Shown in pieces: positions 9,397 through 18,182 of a stretch of 64,000 bases of DNA. A program made the translations under genes and the position numbers. Origin of the DNA: Streptomyces humidus. Lineage in GTDB: Bacteria; Actinomycetota; Actinomycetes; Streptomycetales; Streptomycetaceae. The stretch is taken from NCBI RefSeq assembly GCF_014649655.1, contig NZ_BMTL01000036.1:42020-106019 (forward strand), in the 5' to 3' direction. The number at the start of each line of letters is the position of its first letter. Positions within the stretch are counted from its first letter, which is position 1. Under the pieces are notes generated by a model. The model had not been told where the DNA came from. It made no database searches and saw nothing but the letters and a program-made list of their open reading frames with translations.

Positions 9397-10932
9397 GTGA
9401 ATCGGATGGGAGTCCCCCTTGCCTGGCTGCTGCGACGCCCGGAGCTGGGCCTGAGGCTGGTGGCGGGCCGCAGCGGGCTGCACCGGGAAGTGGTCTGGGC
9501 GCACAGCATCGAACTCGCCGACCCGGCACCGTGGCTTGCAGGCGGCGAGCTGGTGCTCACCACCGGGCTGCGGCTGCCCACGTCGCCCGGGGCGAGCGCC
9601 GACTACATCCGGCGTCTCGCGAAGGCCGGGGTCACCGCCGTCGGTTTCGGGACCGGCCTGTCGCACGACCAGGTGCCCGAGGAGTTGGCGGAGGCCGCCG
9701 AGGAGGCCGGGATCGTTCTGCTGGAGGTACCGCTGCCCACGCCGTTCGTGGCCGTGACCAAGGCGGTCATGGAACGCCTGGCCGAGCAGCAGTACGAGGG
9801 TGTCGTCCAGGCGTCACGGATCCAGCCGCGCATGACCCGGGCCGCGCTGCACGGCGGGGCGCAGGCTGTGGTGCGGGAGCTGGCCGTGTCCACCGGCGCC
9901 TCCGTGGTCTTCCTCGACCACGAGGGCAAAGCCCGCGCCGCGCACCCGCCCGACGCCGTCGTCCCGCAGGCGGACGCCCTCGACGGCGTCCTTGCGCCGG
10001 ACGAGGCGGCGTCCGCCGTGAGCACCGGTCCGGACGGCGTGGTGGCCCTGCAGCAGGTCCGGGTGGGGCCCCGCGTCCACGGTCGTCTGGCCCTGGCAGC
10101 CGACCGGACGCTCACGCCCGTCGACCACCTCCTGCTCGGCCACGCCGCGTCGCTGGTCGCGCTGGAGGCGGAGAAGCCGCTGCGCCTGCGTGACGAGCAG
10201 AACCGCGTCAACGCCATGCTTCTGAAGATGCTGCTCGACGGGACCGTCGAGGCGGCTGCCGCCTTGGACCATTTCACCGAGGCGGGTTTCCCCGTCCGCG
10301 ACGGCATCCGCGTTCTCGCTCTGCGAGGCGGCAGCCCGCGCCAGGCCCTCCAGGCGGTGGGGGAGGAGCTGGCCGAGCGGGGCCTGCCCCTCTTCGGTCG
10401 CGTGCACGACGGTTGCGCGGCCGTGCTGCTGCCCGCCGGCCACGGAATCACGGCACAGACGGTCACGGACGGCGTGCGGGCCCGGTCGAGGTCGCAGACC
10501 TGGGCCGGTCTGAGCGCCGTCCACCGCCTGACCGCGGGACCCGTCGCCCTGACCGAGGCGTGCAACGCCGCCTCGATCGCCCAGGCCCGGGGAAGCGCGG
10601 ACGTCGTCGGCTTCGAGTCGCTGGCCGGGCATCTGCTCACCGGCGTCCCCGAGACGAGAAAGCTCCTGCAGTCCCTGGCCGAGGCGCGCCTCGGCCCACT
10701 GGCCGCGTACGACGCGGAGAACGGCACCGACCTGCTCGCATCGCTGCGCGCCTTCCTGGAACACAACGGTCAGTGGGAGGCAGCCTCCACGGCCCTCGGC
10801 GTCCACCGCCACACCCTGCGCAGCCGGGTGGACCGGGTCCAGAGCCTGCTCGGTGCGGATCTGGACTCGGCCCATGTACGGGCCGAGCTGCTGCTGGCGC
10901 TGTCGGCATGGCGAGGGCACGGGCGAGCGTGA
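9397..10932 (+). CDS. PucR-family transcriptional regulator
   Basis: A 511-residue regulator with an N-terminal PucR ligand-sensing domain (VPLAWLLRRPELGLRLVAG, then WLAGGELVLTTG), a central CdaR/GGDEF-like domain (about 180-400), and a C-terminal HTH (NGQWEAASTALGVHRHTLRSR). The usual size for PucR proteins is 480-560 residues. The annotated GTG at 9397 is followed by an in-frame ATG at 9406. Neither has a well-spaced ribosome site, although GGAGG occurs at 9371. PucR proteins often control amine, purine or GABA catabolism. This one converges on the gabT-like gene and probably governs the 11-15 kb catabolic island (inference). Confidence 0.9.
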   Translation: MNRMGVPLAWLLRRPELGLRLVAGRSGLHREVVWAHSIELADPAPWLAGGELVLTTGLRLPTSPGASADYIRRLAKAGVTAVGFGTGLSHDQVPEELAEAAEEAGIVLLEVPLPTPFVAVTKAVMERLAEQQYEGVVQASRIQPRMTRAALHGGAQAVVRELAVSTGASVVFLDHEGKARAAHPPDAVVPQADALDGVLAPDEAASAVSTGPDGVVALQQVRVGPRVHGRLALAADRTLTPVDHLLLGHAASLVALEAEKPLRLRDEQNRVNAMLLKMLLDGTVEAAAALDHFTEAGFPVRDGIRVLALRGGSPRQALQAVGEELAERGLPLFGRVHDGCAAVLLPAGHGITAQTVTDGVRARSRSQTWAGLSAVHRLTAGPVALTEACNAASIAQARGSADVVGFESLAGHLLTGVPETRKLLQSLAEARLGPLAAYDAENGTDLLASLRAFLEHNGQWEAASTALGVHRHTLRSRVDRVQSLLGADLDSAHVRAELLLALSAWRGHGRA

Positions 10933-10989
10933 CCGGTACGGCCGCTCGGCCACGGCTGCTCGGCGTCGCCCGGCCGGGAGAGAGTGAGC

Positions 10990-12366
10990 TCAGCCGGCGC
11001 AGGCGGTCTCCTTGGCGATCGCCTCGCCCAGAACGGTCAGCCCTTCTTCCAGCAGGGCGTCCGAGATCGACAGCGGGGGCAGGAACCGCAGGACGTTGCC
11101 GTAGCTGCCCGCGGTCAGGACCAGCAGTCCGTCCGCGTGGCAGCGCTTGGCGATGCGGGCGGCGAGGTCGGGAGCGGGCACCCGGTCACCGTCCTGTTCC
11201 ACGAGCTCGACGGCGATCATGGCGCCCCGTCCCCTGACGTCTCCGATCACCGGATGCCGGTCGCTGAGTCCGCCGAGGAATTCGAGCATGGTGTCGCCGA
11301 TCTCCCGGGCGCGTTCCAGCAGGTCGCCCGCTTCGATCTCGTCGAAGACGCCGAGCGCTGCCTCGCAGGCCACGGGGCTGCCGCTGAACGTGCCGCCGAG
11401 TCCGCCCGCCGGGACGGCGTCCATCAGCTCGGCGCGGCCGGTCACGGCCCCCAGCGGCAGCCCGCCGGCGAGGCCCTTGGCGGTGGTGATCAGGTCGGGC
11501 CGGATTCCCTCGTGCTCGCAGGCGAACATCCGGCCGGTGCGGGCGATGCCGGCCTGGATCTCGTCCACGATCAGCAGGATGCCCCGGCTGCGGCAGATCT
11601 CGGCGACGCGCCCGAGGAAGCCGGGCGCCGGGACGATGAAGCCGCCCTCGCCCTGGATCGGTTCGATCAGCACCGCGGCCACGTTGTCGGCGCCCACCTG
11701 CCGGTCCAGCAGGTCGGCGAGGGCGGACGCGGCCTCCTCGGCACAGCGTTCGGGACTGCCGGGCCAACGGTACGGGTACGCCATCGGCGCCCGGTGGACC
11801 TCGGGGGCGAACGGGCCGAAGCCCTGCTTGTAGGGCTTGTTCTTCGCGGTGAGGCTCATGGTGAGCAGCGTGCGCCCGTGGAAGCCGTGGTCGAAGACGA
11901 CGATGCCGGGGCGACCGGTGGCGGCTCGGGCGATCTTGACGGCGTTCTCCACGGCCTCCGCCCCGGAGTTCACCAGAATCGTGCGCTTCTCACCCGGGAT
12001 CGGCGCCAGCTCGTTCAGCTTCTCGCACACGTCCAGGTAGGACTCGTAGGGGCTGACCAGGAAGCAGGTGTGGGTGAACCGGCGCAGCTGCGCGGCGGCG
12101 CGCTCCGCCACCGCCGGGGCGGAGTTGCCCACCGTGGTGACCGCGATGCCGCTGCCGAAGTCGATGAAGGAGTTGCCGTCGGCGTCGACGATCACCCCGC
12201 CTCCGGCCGCTTCCACGAACACGGGCAGGACGGCGCCGACGCCGGCCGGCACCAAGCCGCGCTGACGGGCCAGCAGCTCACGGGAACGGGGGCCGGGGAT
12301 CTCGCTCACGACCCGCCGAACCTGCGCGAGGCCGGGACCGCCGACCGGACGGGAAGCACCGGGCAT
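10990..12366 (-). CDS. gabT: 4-aminobutyrate / 5-aminovalerate aminotransferase (class III PLP)
   Basis: A 458-residue class III aminotransferase that moves the terminal amino group of GABA or 5-aminovalerate to 2-oxoglutarate. Family signatures include DGNSFIDFGSGIAV (about 70), VNSGAEAVENAVKIARAATG (about 130), HGFHGRTLLTMSLT, and the PLP region VDEIQAGIARTGRMFACEH, with the Schiff-base lysine in TTAKGLAGGLPLG. I chose ATG 12366, which has CGGAGG about 8 bases upstream; the frame stays open for 52 more codons without support. It is divergent from the aldehyde-dehydrogenase remnant and CoA-transferase. Their glutarate theme favours a 5-aminovalerate (DavT) role, but GABA cannot be excluded. 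Confidence 0.9.
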   Translation of the reverse strand: MPGASRPVGGPGLAQVRRVVSEIPGPRSRELLARQRGLVPAGVGAVLPVFVEAAGGGVIVDADGNSFIDFGSGIAVTTVGNSAPAVAERAAAQLRRFTHTCFLVSPYESYLDVCEKLNELAPIPGEKRTILVNSGAEAVENAVKIARAATGRPGIVVFDHGFHGRTLLTMSLTAKNKPYKQGFGPFAPEVHRAPMAYPYRWPGSPERCAEEAASALADLLDRQVGADNVAAVLIEPIQGEGGFIVPAPGFLGRVAEICRSRGILLIVDEIQAGIARTGRMFACEHEGIRPDLITTAKGLAGGLPLGAVTGRAELMDAVPAGGLGGTFSGSPVACEAALGVFDEIEAGDLLERAREIGDTMLEFLGGLSDRHPVIGDVRGRGAMIAVELVEQDGDRVPAPDLAARIAKRCHADGLLVLTAGSYGNVLRFLPPLSISDALLEEGLTVLGEAIAKETACAG

Positions 12367-12453
12367 GGAACATCCTCCGGGATGCGAAAGGACTGGGGGC
12401 GACGAGCCAAACACCGTGGCGCCCGGTCGGCCATGGACGGATCGGAGTGCTCC

Positions 12454-12470
12454 TCCTGCGCAACGCAGGA
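12454..12470. promoter_or_regulatory. inverted repeat, candidate operator
   Basis: TCCTGCG-CAA-CGCAGGA is a perfect 7-bp inverted repeat with a 3-base centre. It lies in the 240-bp divergent region between gabT and the aldehyde-dehydrogenase remnant/CoA-transferase operon. Position and symmetry suggest an operator, possibly for the nearby PucR regulator; this is inference. Confidence 0.45.
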
Positions 12471-12607
12471 CATCTCGTCGAGTGCGGTGGCGCCCGTCCG
12501 GTCCCGAGAATGGCGTCCTCATGAACCCGAGGTGCCGGCGTGGCGCGTCCGGGCGCGCGTGACGCGTCCGAACGTTTCGCGCGTACGACCGTTTGAAAGG
12601 AAGGCCG

Positions 12608-12991
12608 ATGCGGCAGAGCGCAGGCAGCGACGCGGCGGCAGGCGGAATCGACCGGTCCGCCCGGTCCCTGCGCCACCTGGTCGCGGGGCAGGGGCGAACG
12701 GGCGACGCTGACGAACTGCTCGACGACCCTCCCGCACGTCCCCGTGAGAGCGTGGCTGTCGGCCGGCTCGCGCAGGAGCACGATCTCGACCAGGACGTGA
12801 CGGCCGCCCGCGACGCTTTCCCCCGCTGGGCGGCGGCGCCTCACCACGGACGGGGCCGGACACGGGACCGGGCCGCCGACGTCCTCGATGCGAACGACGA
12901 GGTCCGGGGCGCGCGAGGCAGGGCGGCACGCGACTTCTTCACCCGGACCAAGACGCTGTGCGTACGCCCCTCGCAGAGGCGGGACCGGTGA
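12608..12991 (+). pseudogene. aldehyde dehydrogenase reduced to N- and C-terminal ends
   Basis: The open frame encodes about 127 residues and still has a strong ribosome site (GAAAGGAAGG before ATG 12608). Its first 90 residues resemble the N-terminus of semialdehyde dehydrogenases (HLVAGQGRTGDADELL, then DVTAARDAFPRWAAAP, then DRAADVLDAN). The last residues, RDFFTRTKTLCVRP, resemble the extreme C-terminus of MmsA/GabD-type enzymes. The central NAD-binding fold and the catalytic Cys/Glu are absent, as if about 370 residues were deleted in frame. Its stop overlaps the next start (GTGA), so it may survive as a translational leader for the CoA-transferase. A genuine small protein of unknown role is the alternative. 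Confidence 0.5.
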
Positions 12992-14142
12992 GCGCGGCAT
13001 CCGGCGGACCCCTGTCCGGTGTGCTCGTCGCCGACTTCGGGCGGGTCCTGGCCGCCCCGTACGCCACGATGCTGCTGGCCGACCTCGGCGCCGACGTGAT
13101 CAAGGTCGAGCACCCGGTCCACGGGGACGACACACGGGCCTGGGGGCCGCCCCACGCCCAAGGCGAAGCCACGTACTACCTCTCGGTCAACCGCAACAAA
13201 CGCTCCCTCGCCCTCGACCTGCGCGAAGAGCAGGACCTGCGCAGGGCGCGGGAGCTGGTACGCCGAGCCGACGTCCTGTTCGAGAATTTCCGGCCTGCCA
13301 CCATGGCCGGGTACGGGCTCGGCTACGACCGGGCGCGTGAGCTGAACCCGCACCTGGTCTACTGCTCGATCTCCGGCTTCGGCGCCGGGGCCGGTGCCGC
13401 CCTGCCCGGTTACGATCTGCTGATCCAGGCGGTCGGCGGCCTGATGAGCGTCACCGGGCCGGCCCCCGGGCAGCCCGTGAAGACGGGCGTGGCACTCGTG
13501 GACGTCCTGACCGGGCTGCACGCGTCGATCGGCGTGCTGGCCGCACTGCGGCACCGTGAGGCCACGGGAGAAGGCCAGCACGTGCAGGTCAATCTCCTCT
13601 CCTGCCTGCTGTCCGGCCTGGTCAACCAGGCCGGCGGCTACACCCTGGCCGGCGAAGTGCCGGGCATCCTGGGCAACCGGCACCCCTCGATCGCACCGTA
13701 CGACGTCTTCCCGACGAAGGACCGGCCGATGGTCGTCGCCGTCGGCAACGACCGGCAGTTCCGCGCCCTGTGCCAAGGTCTCGACACCCCGGAACTGGCC
13801 GACGACCCCCGCTTCGCGACCAACACGGACCGGGTGGCACACGTCGACGAACTCACGCAAACGCTGGGGGAGGCGCTGTCGGCGCGGACCGCGGCGGCAT
13901 GGTTCGACCACCTCACACCGCTCGGCGTGCCCTGCGGACCCGTGAACGACCTTGCGCAGGCCTTCGACCTGGCCGACACGCTCGGCCTGAGCCCCCGTGC
14001 CACGGTCACCGGGCCGGACGGCGCCCCCATGGACCTGGTCGCCAACCCGATCGGTCTCTCCCGCACCCCGCCCCGCTACGAACGCCGCCCGCCCCGCCTC
14101 GGTGAGCACACCGACGACCTCAGGGCCTGGCTGGACGCCTGA
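12988..14142 (+). CDS. class III (CaiB/BaiF) CoA-transferase, probable glutarate CoA-transferase
   Basis: A 384-residue family III CoA-transferase. The N-terminal GVLVADFGRVLAAPYATMLL, followed by GADVIKVEHP, NRNKRSLALDL and ENFRPATM, is characteristic, and the catalytic aspartate is expected in the KTGVALVDVLTG region. GTG 12988 was chosen because it overlaps the stop of the upstream remnant (GTGA) and matches the family N-terminus; a GTG at 12958 is possible. The following gene is a glutaryl-CoA dehydrogenase, so the most likely reaction is CoA transfer from succinyl-CoA to glutarate. The acceptor is inferred from context, since this family also handles oxalate, formate and carnitine. Confidence 0.8.
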   Translation: MSAASGGPLSGVLVADFGRVLAAPYATMLLADLGADVIKVEHPVHGDDTRAWGPPHAQGEATYYLSVNRNKRSLALDLREEQDLRRARELVRRADVLFENFRPATMAGYGLGYDRARELNPHLVYCSISGFGAGAGAALPGYDLLIQAVGGLMSVTGPAPGQPVKTGVALVDVLTGLHASIGVLAALRHREATGEGQHVQVNLLSCLLSGLVNQAGGYTLAGEVPGILGNRHPSIAPYDVFPTKDRPMVVAVGNDRQFRALCQGLDTPELADDPRFATNTDRVAHVDELTQTLGEALSARTAAAWFDHLTPLGVPCGPVNDLAQAFDLADTLGLSPRATVTGPDGAPMDLVANPIGLSRTPPRYERRPPRLGEHTDDLRAWLDA

Positions 14143-14194
14143 CCACCGGCCGCACCCCCTTCCGCGCCCCGACCACCCCCTTCAGGAGCACATG

Positions 14195-15373
14195 ATGAGC
14201 AGCGCCCAACCGATGAAGGACCCCCTGGACCTCATCGACCTCTCCTTCGTCCTCAGCGACGAGGAGCGCGAGATCCAGGCCACCGTCGCCAAGTTCCTCG
14301 CCGACCGGGTGCGCCCGCACATCGGCGAATGGTTCGAGAACGCCCACTTCGCCCGCGAACTCGCCCCGGAACTCGGCAAGCTGGGCGTACTCGGCATGCA
14401 CCTGGACGGCTACGGCTGCGCCGGCACCAACGCCGTCTCGTACGGTCTGGCCTGTCTGGAACTGGAGGCAGCGGACTCGGGCTTCCGCAGCTTCGTCTCC
14501 GTTCAGGGCTCGCTGTCGATGTTCTCCATCTGGAAGTGGGGCTCGGAGGAACAGAAGCAGGAGTGGCTGCCCCGGCTCGCCGCCGGCGAGGCCATCGGCT
14601 GCTTCGGCCTGACCGAGCCGGACTTCGGCAGCAACCCCTCCGGGATGCGCACCAGGGCCGTCCGCGACGGCGGTGACTGGATCCTGAACGGCTCCAAGAT
14701 GTGGATCACCAACGGCGGCATCGCCGACGTGGCCACCGTCTGGGCGCAGACCGAGGACGGCGTGCGCGGCTTCCTCGTGCCGCGCGGGACACCTGGCTTC
14801 ACCACGCAGGACATCAAGCAGAAGATGTCGCTGCGCGCGTCGATCACCTCGGAGCTGTACTTCGACGACGTACGGCTGCCCGACGCGGCGCGGCTGCCGC
14901 ACGCCCAGGGCCTGCGCGGACCGCTGTCCTGCCTGAACGAGGCCCGCTTCGGCATCCTGTTCGGCGCGGTCGGCGCGGCGCGCGACTCGCTGCAGGCAGC
15001 CCTCGAGTACGCCGACTCCCGGGTGCAGTTCGACAAGCCGATCAGCGCCTTCCAGCTCACCCAGAAGAAGCTGGCCGACATGACCGTGTCCCTGGGCGGG
15101 GCCGCGCTGCTCGCCGTGCACCTGGGCCGGCTCAAGGACCAGCACCGCATCCGCCCCGAGCAGATCAGCGTCGGCAAGCTCAACAACGTGCGCGAAGCGA
15201 TCGCCATCGCGCGCGAGTGCCGCACGATCCTCGGCGCCAACGGCATCTCCCTGGAGTACTCACCGCTGCGCCACGCCAACAACCTGGAGTCGGTGCTCAC
15301 GTACGAAGGCACCAGCGAGATGCACACCCTGGTCGTCGGTCAGGCTCTCACCGGCCACGCGGCCTACCGCTGA
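14195..15373 (+). CDS. gcdH: glutaryl-CoA dehydrogenase-like acyl-CoA dehydrogenase
   Basis: A 392-residue flavoprotein of the acyl-CoA dehydrogenase superfamily. The motifs SFVSVQGSLSMFSIWKWG, CFGLTEPDFGSNPSGM, WITNGGIADVATVWAQ and the C-terminal TYEGTSEMHTLVVGQALTG match glutaryl-CoA dehydrogenases, with the catalytic Glu in TYEGTSE. These oxidise and decarboxylate glutaryl-CoA to crotonyl-CoA. ATG 14195 has AGGAG six bases upstream; the overlapping ATG 14192 is too close. It follows the CoA-transferase by 52 bp, probably in one transcript, and completes a glutarate to glutaryl-CoA to crotonyl-CoA route. Another short-chain acyl-CoA substrate is the alternative. Confidence 0.85.
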   Translation: MSSAQPMKDPLDLIDLSFVLSDEEREIQATVAKFLADRVRPHIGEWFENAHFARELAPELGKLGVLGMHLDGYGCAGTNAVSYGLACLELEAADSGFRSFVSVQGSLSMFSIWKWGSEEQKQEWLPRLAAGEAIGCFGLTEPDFGSNPSGMRTRAVRDGGDWILNGSKMWITNGGIADVATVWAQTEDGVRGFLVPRGTPGFTTQDIKQKMSLRASITSELYFDDVRLPDAARLPHAQGLRGPLSCLNEARFGILFGAVGAARDSLQAALEYADSRVQFDKPISAFQLTQKKLADMTVSLGGAALLAVHLGRLKDQHRIRPEQISVGKLNNVREAIAIARECRTILGANGISLEYSPLRHANNLESVLTYEGTSEMHTLVVGQALTGHAAYR

Positions 15374-15513
15374 CGCTGCCCCACACACCGGTTCGGGACG
15401 CGGCAAGCGGCCTTCCCCCGTCCCGACCGGATCCCAGCCCGTCCGTCGGACCACTCCCGTTGAGCTCCGCTGAGACAGGAAACGCGCCCCGTGGCAGGGA
15501 CCTGGGCCCCTGG

Positions 15514-16242
15514 TCATACGGCGTCGCCGGGGGCGCCGCCCGGCATGCCGGGCGACCGGATGATCTCCTGTTCGGCCGCTTCGACGATGGCCAGGACGGC
15601 CGCCGCCGCCGCCACGGGATCGCGGGCCTCGACGGCCTGCACGACGGCGCGGTGGCCGGGCAGCGAGGCTTCCACCGCGCCGGGGGTCTGCGTGCTGATG
15701 AGGAAGCTGTGCTCCAGTGCGATCTCGACAGCGCGGCCCAGTGAGCCGAGGAGACGGTTGCCGCCGGCGTCGAGCAGGGCCCGGTGAAAGGCGATGTCGG
15801 CCTCGACGTAGCCGTTGCGGCCGGGCGTCGCCGCCGCGGCCTCCATGGCCGCCAGGGCGTCGGACAGCGCGCGTACGTCCTCGGGGCCGGCCCGGCGGGC
15901 AGCGAGCCGGGCCGCCTCGGGCTCGACGATCCGGCGCAGTTCACTCGTGTCGCGCAGCAGGGCCGTGGCGTCCCTGGCCTGTTTCCAGCGCAGCACGTCG
16001 CGGTCGAGGTGATTCCAGTGCTCCGGGGGCAGCACGCGCGTGCCGGTGCGCGGGCGCACGTGCAGCATCCCCTTGGCGACCAGTGCCTTGACCGCTTCCC
16101 GCAGCCCCCCTCGGCTGACACCGATCTCGGCCGCGAGCGCGTCCTCGACCGGCAGCGGATCCCCCGGCTCCCACACGCCGCCCACGATGCGCCGCCCGAG
16201 TTCGTCGACCACGCGCTGGTGCGCGGTCGGAAAACTACCCAT
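15514..16242 (-). CDS. FadR-subfamily GntR regulator
   Basis: About 242 residues: an N-terminal winged HTH (QRVVDELGRRIVGGVWEPG, then LAAEIGVSRGGLREAVKAL) and an all-helical FCD ligand domain with the usual histidines (ADIAFHRALLDAGGN, SLPGHRAVVQAVEARD). ATG 16242 is preferred over ATG 16269, because the latter sits only six bases from a palindromic operator. The gene is divergent from the sugar-acid dehydratase at 16390. FadR-type proteins next to IlvD/Edd dehydratases usually repress sugar-acid catabolism and are relieved by an intermediate, so autoregulation plus control of the dehydratase operon is likely. Confidence 0.9.
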   Translation of the reverse strand: MGSFPTAHQRVVDELGRRIVGGVWEPGDPLPVEDALAAEIGVSRGGLREAVKALVAKGMLHVRPRTGTRVLPPEHWNHLDRDVLRWKQARDATALLRDTSELRRIVEPEAARLAARRAGPEDVRALSDALAAMEAAAATPGRNGYVEADIAFHRALLDAGGNRLLGSLGRAVEIALEHSFLISTQTPGAVEASLPGHRAVVQAVEARDPVAAAAAVLAIVEAAEQEIIRSPGMPGGAPGDAV

Positions 16243-16275
16243 GATCTCTGCTCGCCCCCTGGACGCCATTCATCG

Positions 16276-16290
16276 AATCATTTAATGATT
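16276..16290. promoter_or_regulatory. palindromic operator AATCATT-T-AATGATT
   Basis: A perfect 7-bp inverted repeat with a single central base, strikingly AT-rich in very GC-rich DNA. It lies between the divergent GntR regulator and sugar-acid dehydratase genes. Spacing and symmetry suit a FadR-type GntR dimer. The sequence is seen directly; the binding protein is inferred. Confidence 0.65.
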
Positions 16291-16389
16291 GCGTCACAGG
16301 GTACGGCTGCGGGTCGTCACCCGAGAACGCCCTCACCCGAGAACACCCCATCGCGAAGCGGACGACGCCGGAGCCACGGGAGTGCCCAC

Positions 16390-18126
16390 ATGACCGACGG
16401 TCAGAAGACGAGCCGCCGCAGCCAGGCATGGTTCGGCGCACAGGGCCGCAGCGGGATGCTGTACCGGTCCTGGATGCGCAACCAGGGACTCGGACACGAG
16501 GTGTTCGACGGGCGTCCCGTCATCGGCATCGCGACCAGCGCCTCCGAACTCGCCCCCTGCAACGCCCACCTGACGCGGGTCGCCGAGGCCGTCAAGCGCG
16601 GCGTGTGGCAGGCGGGCGGTCTGCCGCTCCAGTTCCCCACCATGGCCACCGGCGAGACCCTGATGCGCCCCACCGCCATGCTGTACCGCAACCTCATGGC
16701 CATGGAGGTCGAGGAGCTGATCCGGGCCAATCCGCTCGACGGCGTCGTGCTGCTGTCCGGCTGCGACAAGACGACCCCCGCCATGCTCATGGGCGCCGCC
16801 AGCGTCGATCTGCCCGCCGTCATGGTCACCGGCGGGCCGATGCTCAACGGCAAGTACCGGGGCCAGGACGTGGGATCCGGCACCCACGTCTGGAAGTTCG
16901 AGGAGGACCTGAAGACCGGCCGGATGACCGAGGAGGAGTGCTTCTTCGCCGAGGGGTGCATGGCCCGCTCCAACGGCCACTGCATGACGATGGGGACCGC
17001 CTCGACGATGGCCTGCATGGCCGAGGCGCTCGGCATGCAGCTGCCGGGCTCCGCCGCCTGGCCCGCGGTCGACTCCCGGCGGATGGAGACCGCCCAGGCG
17101 GCGGGGCAGCGCATCGTGACGATGGTGGAGGAGGAGCTGCGACCCTCCCGGATCCTGACCCGGGAGGCGTTCGAGAACGCGATCCGGGTCAACGCGGCCA
17201 TCGGCGGCTCCACGAACGCGATCATCCATCTCACCGCCATCGCCGGCCGCGTCGGCGTCGACCTGAGCCTGCGGGACTTCGACGAGCTGGTCCGCGCCGT
17301 GCCGACCCTCGTCAACCTGATGCCCAGCGGCACGTACCTCATGGAGGACTTCTGCTACGCGGGCGGGCTGCCCGCCGTCCTGGCCGAGCTGCTCGGCGGC
17401 GACCTGCTGCACGGCGGACAGATCACGGTCACCGGACGCACCGTCGCCGAGAACACCGAGAGCGCCGAGTGCTTCGACTCCGACGTCATCACGAGCCTCG
17501 ACGCCCCCTTCCAGCCGGCCGGCACCGGTATCGCCGTCCTCCGCGGCAACCTGTGCCCCGACGGCGCCGTGATTAAGCAGTCCGCCGCGTCACCGCACCT
17601 GCTCACCCACCGTGGCCCCGCGCGCGTCTTCGACTCCCCCGAGGCCTATCACGAGGTGGCCGACGACCCGGAACTCGACATCGACGAGAACACCGTCATC
17701 GTCATCCGCAACGCCGGCCCCAAGGGATACCCCGGCATGCCCGAGGTCTCCAACGTGCCGCTGCCCGCCAAGCTGCTGAAGGCCGGTGTCAAGGACATGG
17801 TGCGCGTCTGCGACGGCCGGATGAGCGGCACCGGCTACGGGACGGTGGTCCTGCACGTGGCGCCCGAGGCCGCCGTCGGCGGACCTCTCGCCCTGGTACG
17901 CGACGGGGACTTCGTGGTCCTCGACGTCCCGAACCGCACCCTGAGCCTGGACGTGGACGACGCCGAGCTCAAGCGACGCCGGCAGGCATGGAGGGCGCCC
18001 GCCGAACGGCACACCGGCGGTTACACCTGGCTCTACACCCAGAACGTCGAACAGGCCGACCAGGGCGCCGACTTCGGCTTCCTGCGCGGGAGCCGTGGAC
18101 ACGAGGTCCCCCGCGACTCCCATTGA
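16390..18126 (+). CDS. IlvD/Edd-family sugar-acid dehydratase (arabinonate/xylonate dehydratase)
   Basis: A 578-residue dehydratase of the IlvD/Edd family, the length of L-arabinonate and D-xylonate dehydratases. Cluster-ligand cysteines are visible in LSGCDKTTPAMLMG and the CMARSNGHCMTMG region. AIGGSTNAIIHL, and DGRMSGTGYGTVVLHVAPEA with the catalytic serine, follow. It should convert an aldonic acid to the 2-keto-3-deoxy acid. ATG 16390 has GGGAG seven bases upstream; the upstream open frame is the antisense of the regulator. The next gene is a XylX-like dehydratase, so the pair forms steps 2-3 of an oxidative (Weimberg-type) pentose pathway. Pentose versus other aldonate specificity is not decided. 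Confidence 0.9.
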   Translation: MTDGQKTSRRSQAWFGAQGRSGMLYRSWMRNQGLGHEVFDGRPVIGIATSASELAPCNAHLTRVAEAVKRGVWQAGGLPLQFPTMATGETLMRPTAMLYRNLMAMEVEELIRANPLDGVVLLSGCDKTTPAMLMGAASVDLPAVMVTGGPMLNGKYRGQDVGSGTHVWKFEEDLKTGRMTEEECFFAEGCMARSNGHCMTMGTASTMACMAEALGMQLPGSAAWPAVDSRRMETAQAAGQRIVTMVEEELRPSRILTREAFENAIRVNAAIGGSTNAIIHLTAIAGRVGVDLSLRDFDELVRAVPTLVNLMPSGTYLMEDFCYAGGLPAVLAELLGGDLLHGGQITVTGRTVAENTESAECFDSDVITSLDAPFQPAGTGIAVLRGNLCPDGAVIKQSAASPHLLTHRGPARVFDSPEAYHEVADDPELDIDENTVIVIRNAGPKGYPGMPEVSNVPLPAKLLKAGVKDMVRVCDGRMSGTGYGTVVLHVAPEAAVGGPLALVRDGDFVVLDVPNRTLSLDVDDAELKRRRQAWRAPAERHTGGYTWLYTQNVEQADQGADFGFLRGSRGHEVPRDSH

Positions 18127-18182
18127 GCGCGCCCCTGGGAGACCGTCCCCCCTCGCATCCGGAATCCAGGAGAGCATCGATC

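Noticed and set aside
12593..12607. Earlier start for the aldehyde dehydrogenase remnant
   Set aside because: The ribosome site GAAAGGAAGG lies inside this stretch, so translation should begin at ATG 12608.
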